This document shows, one piece after another, positions 4,288 through 9,362 of a DNA stretch of 9,362 nucleotides. The first letter of the stretch is position 1. The number at the start of each line of letters is the position of its first letter. This DNA comes from an uncultured Candidatus Melainabacteria bacterium (GTDB taxonomy: Bacteria; Cyanobacteriota; Vampirovibrionia; Gastranaerophilales; Gastranaerophilaceae), in the NCBI GenBank assembly GCA_934773085.1, contig CAKVMU010000049.1, forward strand, positions 1-9,362. The letters run 5' to 3'. A model generated the notes under the pieces. It was not told where the DNA came from, searched no databases, and was given only the letters and a program-made list of their open reading frames with translations. A program made the position numbers and the translations under genes.

Positions 4288-5556
4288 TTAGCATACAGCG
4301 CATGATTCAAGAGACTTTTTTAAAGAATCAACCTTGTCTAATTTTTCCCAAGGTAAATCAATGTCTGTACGTCCCAAGTGTCCGTATGCAGCTAGTCTTT
4401 GATAGAATTTTCCGCCGTTTTTAGCAGGAAGGTTTCTCAAATCAAAGTTTTTAATGATTGCTGCCGGTCTAAGGTCAAAGTTCTTACGAACGAGTTCTGA
4501 AATTTCGTCATCAGAAATTCTGCCTGTACCGAATGTATCAACAAAAATTGAAACAGGTTCTGCAACGCCGATTGCGTATGCAAGTTCAATTTCGCACTTA
4601 TTTGCCAAACCTGCAGCTACGATATTTTTCGCAACATATCTTGCTGCGTATGCTGCTGAACGGTCAACCTTTGTCGGATCTTTGCCGGAGAAAGCTCCGC
4701 CACCGTGACGAGAGTAGCCACCGTATGTATCAACAATGATTTTTCTTCCGGTCAACCCTGAATCACCTTGAGGTCCGCCAACAACGAATCTTCCTGATGG
4801 GTTAATCAAAATTTTTGTTTCACTATCAGGTTTAATGCTTTCTGTTTCAAAAACATAGTCAATAACGTTGTTTCTAAGGTCTTGATTGATAATTTCCTGA
4901 ACCTTAGAATTGTCGCTCACACCGTTAATTTCAGCAGAGTGCTGAGTTGAAAGCAAAATAGTGTCAATTCTTGAAGGTCTGCCATCAACATACTCAACTG
5001 TAACTTGAGATTTTCCGTCCGGTCTGAGGTAGCTTAAGATACCTTCTTTTCTGACTTGAGCCAATCTGTAAGAAAGTTTGTGAGCCAAACTAATCGGAAG
5101 TGGCATAAGTTCCGGAGTTTCATCGCAAGCATATCCAAACATGATACCTTGGTCACCGGCTCCGATGTCTTCAGTTTCGCTTACAGAAGTATCAGCGTTT
5201 TCGCTTCTTGTTTCAAGAGCCTTATTTACACCGCCTGCAATATCAACTGATTGTTCATCAATGCTAGTTAAAACAGCGCAAGTATTAAAATCAAAACCGC
5301 CGCCTGAAGTACCTTCATAACCAATGTTCTTTACGGTATTTCTAACAACTTGCGGTATATCTACATAGCAATTTGAAGTTATTTCGCCACAAACCAAAAC
5401 CATGCCTGTTGTAGCTGTTGTTTCAGCTGCAACTCTTGATTGAGGGTCTTTGGTCAAAAATTCATCCAAAATAGCGTCGGAAATTTGATCGCATACTTTG
5501 TCGGGGTGTCCTTCCGTAACTGATTCGGAAGTAAACAAAAATTTTTTTGAAGTCAT
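4288..5556 (-). CDS. metK: S-adenosylmethionine synthetase (methionine adenosyltransferase)
   Basis: This enzyme makes S-adenosylmethionine, the main methyl donor, from methionine and ATP in the cytoplasm. All family signatures are present: the start motif [13 protein letters not shown] with the ATP-binding G-H-P-D-K at residues 16-20, [12 protein letters not shown] at 132-143, and the P-loop-like [17 protein letters not shown] at 285-301. At 422 residues it is longer than the roughly 385-residue E. coli enzyme. Part of the excess is an insertion just before GAGDQG (about 112-131, Ser/Glu/Asp-rich), and the tail ends C-A-V-C. The ATG is preceded by AAGGAG 8 nt upstream. It is followed by its own terminator and preceded by a probable promoter and a structured leader whose fold can mask the ribosome site, so translation may respond to its product or another metabolite. 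Confidence 0.97.
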   Translation of the reverse strand: MTSKKFLFTSESVTEGHPDKVCDQISDAILDEFLTKDPQSRVAAETTATTGMVLVCGEITSNCYVDIPQVVRNTVKNIGYEGTSGGGFDFNTCAVLTSIDEQSVDIAGGVNKALETRSENADTSVSETEDIGAGDQGIMFGYACDETPELMPLPISLAHKLSYRLAQVRKEGILSYLRPDGKSQVTVEYVDGRPSRIDTILLSTQHSAEINGVSDNSKVQEIINQDLRNNVIDYVFETESIKPDSETKILINPSGRFVVGGPQGDSGLTGRKIIVDTYGGYSRHGGGAFSGKDPTKVDRSAAYAARYVAKNIVAAGLANKCEIELAYAIGVAEPVSIFVDTFGTGRISDDEISELVRKNFDLRPAAIIKNFDLRNLPAKNGGKFYQRLAAYGHLGRTDIDLPWEKLDKVDSLKKSLESCAVC

Positions 5557-5564
5557 TTTCCTAT

Positions 5565-5615
5565 CTCCTTAATTTATATTATTACCACCGGTAAGGTTTT
5601 TAATTCCGACCCGGT
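5565..5615 (-). promoter_or_regulatory. Candidate SD-sequestering pseudoknot (possible riboswitch) in metK leader
   Basis: Reading the minus strand: ACCGG (5611-5615) pairs with CCGGT (5587-5591). The end of the intervening loop, CCTTA (5592-5596), pairs with TAAGG (5567-5571), which is part of the metK Shine-Dalgarno sequence. The order S1a, 14-nt A-rich loop, S2a, S1b with no gap, 15-nt AU-rich loop, S2b is a classical H-type pseudoknot. A competing hairpin, TTACC (5590-5594) with GGTAA (5582-5586), would break both stems and expose the ribosome site. The geometry resembles small translational SAM riboswitches such as SAM-II, but I could not match their conserved bases. Short stems leave room for chance. 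Confidence 0.4.
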
Positions 5616-5629
5616 TACACATTAGCAAC

Positions 5630-5658
5630 ATTCTAGTATGAAGGGGGTTAAAAAGCAA
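5630..5658 (-). promoter_or_regulatory. metK: Candidate metK promoter
   Basis: On the minus strand TTGCTT (5653-5658, 3 of 6) and TAGAAT (5630-5635, 5 of 6) have a 17-nt spacer. Transcription would begin near 5622, about 7 nt before the first arm of the leader pseudoknot, so the leader would consist almost wholly of that structure. The -35 box is weak and overlaps the 41-nt hairpin. Confidence 0.4.
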
Positions 5659-5680
5659 GTTACGCTTTTCAATCCCCTTC
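5640..5680. repeat. Long 17-bp hairpin between leuS and metK
   Basis: Arms 5640-5656 and 5664-5680 pair along 17 positions with one A-C mismatch and one G-T pair, around a 7-nt loop; the base is gaagggg with ccccttc. It is by far the most stable stem in this gap. No T-tract follows on either strand, so it is not a standard terminator. It may stabilise the leuS 3' end, be an RNase III processing site, or attenuate read-through into metK. Confidence 0.65.
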
Positions 5681-5718
5681 ACAAATGTAACAATTGTAAT
5701 TAACTAAACTGTTTCTTA

Positions 5719-8208
5719 TTAGCCTTTTACAACGATATTTACAAGTTTCTTCGGAACTACAATAACTTTGACAACTTCTTTGCCATCAGTCAGTTCTTTT
5801 ACTCTATCGCTGGATAAAGCTAATGTTTGTAGTTCGTCATTGCTTGCGCTTTCGTCTGCTTCAAGCTTGTCTTTAACTTTGCCGTTTATTTGTACAACCA
5901 ACGTTATTTTGCTGGCTTTTGCGAGATTTTCATCCCATTCACACCAAGGTTCATCATGGATAGAGCCTTCAAAACCAAGTTCTTTCCAGATTTCTTCTGA
6001 CATGTGAACCGTAACAGGTGACATCAGCTTGATAAGTGAAATAACAGCAAAGCTGAATACATTCTTATCTTCGTCATCAAGGTCTTTTTTCTTTCCTCTC
6101 CAGTCGTAGATAGCGTTTGTAAGTTCTCTGTACTTAGAAATTACTGTATTGAATTGGAAATCATTGGAAATATCATTTGTAATTCCTTTGATAGCCATAT
6201 GTACAACACGGACTAAATCATCATTTTCACGTTTTAGTGGGAATGATATCTTGTAGTCTTTGTTCATAAGTTCAAAGTTTTCACTTACTAATCTCCAGAC
6301 TCTGTTAAGGAATTTGTAACATCCTTCGACTCCGGCATCAGACCAGTCAAAATCTCTTGCCGGCGGTGAATCGGAAAGAATGAACAATCTTGCGGTATCA
6401 GCTCCGTAATTTTCAAATATTTCATCCGGATCAACTGTGTTGCCCTTTGATTTAGACATCTTTGAACCATCCTTAAGAACCATACCTTGTGTAAGTAAGT
6501 TTTTGAACGGTTCATCAAAGCTCAAAAGCCCCAAGTCTTTTAACGCTTTAGTAAAGAATCTTGAATATAGCAAGTGGAGAATTGCGTGTTCAATCCCACC
6601 GACGTATTGATCTACAGGAAGCCACTTGTCTACCAATTCTTTTGAAAACGGCATTTTAGAGTTTTTTGCATCTGAATATCTCAAATAATACCAGCTTGAG
6701 CATACGAAAGTATCCATCGTATCCATTTCTCTGCGGGCTTTTCCACCGCATATAGGACAAGTTGTTTCTGCAAATGTTGGTGAAGTGGTTATCGGTGATT
6801 TGCCCACAACTTTGAAATCAACATCTTTCGGTAACATAACCGGTAAGTTTTCTTCTTTTTCCGGAACGATTCCGCACTTGTCGCAGTATACAATCGGAAT
6901 TGGAGCTCCCCAATATCTTTGTCTTGAGATTAACCAATCTCTGAGTCTGTATTGAGTTTTGAATTCCCCAAAACCACCATCTACTGCTTTTTGAGTAATC
7001 GCTTTTTTTGCTTCAGTGTTTTTCATTCCGTTAAATTCGTTTGAATTAATGAGGATTCCTTCTTCTGTATATGCTGCATCACTGCAATCAGAAGGATTCT
7101 CTGGGTTTTGAATTACAACCTTCATTGGCAAATTGTATTTTTTCGCAAAATCGAAATCTCTTGTATCGTGAGTCGGAACAGCCATTACAGCACCTGTTCC
7201 GTATTCAACAAGCGCATAATCGGCTGTCCAGAGAGGGAATGTTTCTCCTGTAAACGGGTTCTTACAATGAGTTCCGAGAGGAACACCTGTTTTTACTCTG
7301 TCAGTTGAAAGTCTTTCGATTTCAGTCATTTTTCTTGCATTTGCTCTGTAATCTTCAACCGCCTGTTTATTCTCGTCAGTTGTCAGTTTCTCAATATCTT
7401 TATATTCAGGAGCAACTACAAGGTAAGTAATACCGTGTACAGTATCCGGTCTTGTAGTGTAAACCGGAACTTCCATTTTTTCGCCATTAGGGGCATCAAT
7501 TACTGGAAATCTAAAGATTGCACCTTGAGATTTCCCAATCCAGTTTGCTTGCATTGTTTTAACGTTATCGCCCCAACCCTTGAGTTTGTCTAAGTCTTCA
7601 AGGAGTCTTTCTGCATAATCTGTAATTTTAAAGAACCATTGAGAAAGATATTTCTTTTCAACAACACTGTCGCATCTCCAGCATTTGCCATCAATAACTT
7701 GTTCGTTTGCAAGTACTGTGCCGCATTTGTCACACCAATTTACGGCAGCTTCTTTTTTGTATGCTAAACCTTTTTTATATAGTTGAAGGAATAACCACTG
7801 AGTCCACTTATAGTATTCCGGTTTGCAAGTTGTAACTTCTCTATCCCAGTCATATGAAAGTCCAAGCATTTTTAGCTGTTTTGTCATATAAGCAATGTTT
7901 TCGTCAGTCCAAGTTTCAGGGTTAGCACCGTGTTTCATTGCAGCATTTTCAGCAGGCAATCCAAAACTGTCCCATCCCATTGGATGAAGAACGTTATATC
8001 CTTGTGCCTTTTTAAACCTTGCAATTACGTCAGTAATCGTATAATTTCTAACGTGCCCCATGTGAAGTTTTCCTGATGGGTATGGAAACATTGATAATGC
8101 GAAATATTTTGGCTTATCGCTGTTATCCGGAGTATGGAAAACTTTATTCTTTTCCCATGTTTCTTGCCACTTCTTTTCTATCTCTTGCGGAAAATATCCT
8201 TCTTTCAT
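5719..8208 (-). CDS. leuS: Leucyl-tRNA synthetase
   Basis: This class I aminoacyl-tRNA synthetase charges tRNA-Leu with leucine and edits misacylated products. The 829 residues fit the bacterial family. The HIGH-type signature is H-M-G-H at residues 49-52 (PYPSGKLHMGHVRNY), and K-M-S-K-S lies at 583-587. Cys pairs suggest zinc-binding inserts: C-D-K-C with C-W-R-C early on, and C-D-K-C with C-P-I-C-G-G before the KMSKS domain. The CP1 editing domain shows TTRPDTVHGITYLVVAPEY and YGTGAVMAVPTHDTRDFDFA; the conserved Thr run and the Asp of the latter suggest active editing. The anticodon-binding domain and the C-terminal domain (QINGKVKDKLEAD) complete it. The start has GGGAGGAG upstream. It lies 43 nt behind the small membrane protein gene with no promoter or T-box leader visible between them, so it is probably expressed from the flagellar-type operon. 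Confidence 0.98.
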   Translation of the reverse strand: MKEGYFPQEIEKKWQETWEKNKVFHTPDNSDKPKYFALSMFPYPSGKLHMGHVRNYTITDVIARFKKAQGYNVLHPMGWDSFGLPAENAAMKHGANPETWTDENIAYMTKQLKMLGLSYDWDREVTTCKPEYYKWTQWLFLQLYKKGLAYKKEAAVNWCDKCGTVLANEQVIDGKCWRCDSVVEKKYLSQWFFKITDYAERLLEDLDKLKGWGDNVKTMQANWIGKSQGAIFRFPVIDAPNGEKMEVPVYTTRPDTVHGITYLVVAPEYKDIEKLTTDENKQAVEDYRANARKMTEIERLSTDRVKTGVPLGTHCKNPFTGETFPLWTADYALVEYGTGAVMAVPTHDTRDFDFAKKYNLPMKVVIQNPENPSDCSDAAYTEEGILINSNEFNGMKNTEAKKAITQKAVDGGFGEFKTQYRLRDWLISRQRYWGAPIPIVYCDKCGIVPEKEENLPVMLPKDVDFKVVGKSPITTSPTFAETTCPICGGKARREMDTMDTFVCSSWYYLRYSDAKNSKMPFSKELVDKWLPVDQYVGGIEHAILHLLYSRFFTKALKDLGLLSFDEPFKNLLTQGMVLKDGSKMSKSKGNTVDPDEIFENYGADTARLFILSDSPPARDFDWSDAGVEGCYKFLNRVWRLVSENFELMNKDYKISFPLKRENDDLVRVVHMAIKGITNDISNDFQFNTVISKYRELTNAIYDWRGKKKDLDDEDKNVFSFAVISLIKLMSPVTVHMSEEIWKELGFEGSIHDEPWCEWDENLAKASKITLVVQINGKVKDKLEADESASNDELQTLALSSDRVKELTDGKEVVKVIVVPKKLVNIVVKG

Positions 8209-8251
8209 TTTCTCCTCCCAATTATCCGAAAATTATTTTAGCACAAAATCC

Positions 8252-8599
8252 CTATACATCAACATCGTCATCCGGTTCGGAATCAGGAGCGTCAGGTTCT
8301 GCAACTGTTTTTGTAAGTTTTTCATTAAGTTCCTGTAGTGTTATAGACTTGTCCATTTTCTTAAGAGCATTTAATACTGCCAACTTGTAATCCGCATCTG
8401 CTCTGTTCTTTGGATTATCTACGATTTCACCAATCTTTTGTCCCAATATCCCCATAACAATAACTGCAGGTACCAAAACTACGCTGGTTGCCATTATCGA
8501 ATGGGCATCAATTGTTCCGATTTTAACAAAAGATATCGTGCCAATAACAAGCATTGTAATAACTATAAAGAAATTTCTGATATTTTCAGTATAATCCAT
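8252..8599 (-). CDS. Two-helix membrane protein with acidic tail, unknown function
   Basis: A 115-residue protein with two likely membrane helices, about residues 9-26 and 34-53, separated by a short polar turn (IGTIDAH). A soluble part follows: GQKIGEIVDNPKNRADADYKLAVLNALKKMD, a helical stretch, and a strongly acidic tail (PDAPDSEPDDDVDV). Both ends are probably cytoplasmic. The ATG overlaps the stop codon of the PilZ gene by one base (TAATG), and the nearest purine-rich stretch, GGAG, is far away, so translation is probably coupled to the PilZ gene. Coupling to a c-di-GMP receptor behind flhA hints at a membrane partner in motility control, but I recognise no family. Confidence 0.8.
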   Translation of the reverse strand: MDYTENIRNFFIVITMLVIGTISFVKIGTIDAHSIMATSVVLVPAVIVMGILGQKIGEIVDNPKNRADADYKLAVLNALKKMDKSITLQELNEKLTKTVAEPDAPDSEPDDDVDV

Positions 8600-9189
8600 T
8601 ATTTATTCATATTCTCCATATCTTTTTTCATACAGAATTGAACTAATGTCATTTTATCAATATTGCTCAAGTTAGTGAATTTACCGGAAATTGTATAAAG
8701 TCCGCTATCACCTTTTTCGACTCTTATGAGTTGGTATTTGCACTTGATTTCTTGCTCATCACTCAACTTAATAGAAACTTTGTATTCTTTTTCTATATCT
8801 ATATTGTCTGCAGTTCTGATTTTCATACCACCGGCTGATAAGTCAAGCGTTCTGACTTTGTGAACTGTATCTTCCCATACAAGTTCCAACTCTTCGATAA
8901 ACTTAATACGTGTAAATTTACGTCTTTGTAAGAACCTGTGTTTTACGGGGTTTGCAATTGTAACAACATTATTCTCGAGATCTTGAATATAAGATTCAAA
9001 GTACAGGTATCCATTATCCGTAAGCGAATAAAAATCACAAACATGGTTCTTCATAAGTCCGTCCGGTCGGTATTTTAGTTCCATTCTGAAACCGTTCATA
9101 TCAACATCAAGAACTCTTCCTTTATTAGTTTGTTTGAAATCTTGCGGAACGATTGTTACCAGTTGTTCTTTTTTTACCAGTTCTCTCAT
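8599..9189 (-). CDS. PilZ-domain c-di-GMP receptor, YcgR-like
   Basis: A 196-residue protein. The N-terminal half (about 1-85) resembles the YcgR-type N-terminal beta domain (VTIVPQDFKQTNKGRVLDVD). The C-terminal half is a PilZ domain with both c-di-GMP-binding motifs: R-x-x-x-R at residues 90-94 (RKFTR) and D-x-S-x-x-G at 116-121 (DLSAGG). Proteins of this build bind c-di-GMP and brake or retune the flagellar motor or a secretion machine. The start has AAAGGG about 8 nt upstream and lies 16 nt after the flhA stop, so it is almost certainly in the flagellar-export operon. The stop overlaps the next start by one base. The family call is strong; whether it acts on the motor, as YcgR does, or elsewhere is inference from position. 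Confidence 0.9.
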   Translation of the reverse strand: MRELVKKEQLVTIVPQDFKQTNKGRVLDVDMNGFRMELKYRPDGLMKNHVCDFYSLTDNGYLYFESYIQDLENNVVTIANPVKHRFLQRRKFTRIKFIEELELVWEDTVHKVRTLDLSAGGMKIRTADNIDIEKEYKVSIKLSDEQEIKCKYQLIRVEKGDSGLYTISGKFTNLSNIDKMTLVQFCMKKDMENMNK

Positions 9190-9205
9190 TGGTTACCCTT
9201 TCGTT

Positions 9206-9362
9206 TTATTTTTTCAGCATATCAAGTCTTATCATACCAACTGACTTAACTTTTACATTTGGACTAATTTCATTATATGACATAATTGCAATTTGAGGAT
9301 ATGTTCTTTCAACAAGTTTTCTGAACAGTAATCTTATTGGTGAAGAACATAGTATTACAGGT
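9206..9362 (-). CDS. flhA: Flagellar biosynthesis protein FlhA, C-terminal 51 residues (partial)
   Basis: The gene runs off the right edge; only its 3' end is present. Translated from the edge it reads P-V-I-L-C-S-S-P-I-R, then VERTYPQIAIMSYNEISPN, ending V-K-S-V-G-M-I-R-L-D-M-L-K-K. The phrase hxSYNEIxPxVxVxSxGxh is the conserved end of the FlhA/SctV export-gate cytoplasmic domain, which forms the nonameric ring that receives substrates of the flagellar type III secretion system. This stretch alone cannot exclude a non-flagellar SctV, but SYNEI with a following PilZ gene favours the flagellar version. The short Lys-rich tail after V-G-M-I is ordinary. Confidence 0.9.
   Translation of the reverse strand, partial: PVILCSSPIRLLFRKLVERTYPQIAIMSYNEISPNVKVKSVGMIRLDMLKK

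Noticed and set aside
4454..4739. Plus-strand open frames opposite metK
   Set aside because: They are antisense shadows of a strongly conserved enzyme gene, with no ribosome sites or known motifs.
6288..6518. Second minus-strand frame within leuS
   Set aside because: An out-of-frame shadow inside the continuous leuS coding region, covering the K-M-S-K-S part.
8209..8251. T-box leader for leuS
   Set aside because: The 43-nt gap to the upstream gene is too short to hold a T-box and shows no specifier or antiterminator element.

Overview
The window is AT-rich, densely coded bacterial DNA. It reads like a chromosome segment from an uncultured gut or environmental lineage. My best guess is Gastranaerophilales (Melainabacteria / Vampirovibrionia, the non-photosynthetic sisters of Cyanobacteria). 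The grounds are the flhA end, a small envelope protein whose N-terminus runs M-Q-V-x-P-I-I-S and then F-G-H-G (a style I associate with that group), the long MetK, and the codon use. This is an inference from style, not from a marker gene.

Layout. Positions 1-348 hold no convincing gene but contain a plus-strand terminator and a REP-like palindrome. A small secreted protein is encoded at 349-615 (+). Positions 616-1036 are repeat-rich: a perfect 13-bp hairpin, a run of degenerate 8-mers, and four copies of a 64-bp tandem repeat that run into the last codons of the next gene. That gene is a COG2509-type FAD-dependent dehydrogenase (1016-2392, -). A divergent intergenic region with two promoters separates it from a 52-residue protein (2656-2814, +), which shares a bidirectional terminator with a convergent membrane protein (2875-3585, -). 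Then come a small helical protein of unknown function (3667-4143, -) with a clear promoter, metK (4288-5556, -) with its terminator, and leuS (5719-8208, -). Upstream of leuS on the same strand lie a two-helix membrane protein (8252-8599), a YcgR-like PilZ protein (8599-9189) and the 3' end of flhA (9206-9362).

How the genes fit together. The order flhA > pilZ > membrane protein > leuS is tightly packed (gaps of 16 nt, a 1-nt overlap, then 43 nt). It looks like the tail of a flagellar-export operon, with a c-di-GMP effector attached, that reads into leucyl-tRNA synthetase. metK probably has its own promoter in the 162-nt leuS-metK gap.

The most promising undescribed element is the roughly 65-nt metK leader. 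It can form an H-type pseudoknot in which the second stem pairs directly with the metK Shine-Dalgarno sequence, with a mutually exclusive hairpin available. This has the architecture of a small translational SAM-sensing riboswitch, but I cannot assign it to a known class. The second is the 64-bp repeat array, whose last copy supplies the stop codon and final residues of the dehydrogenase.
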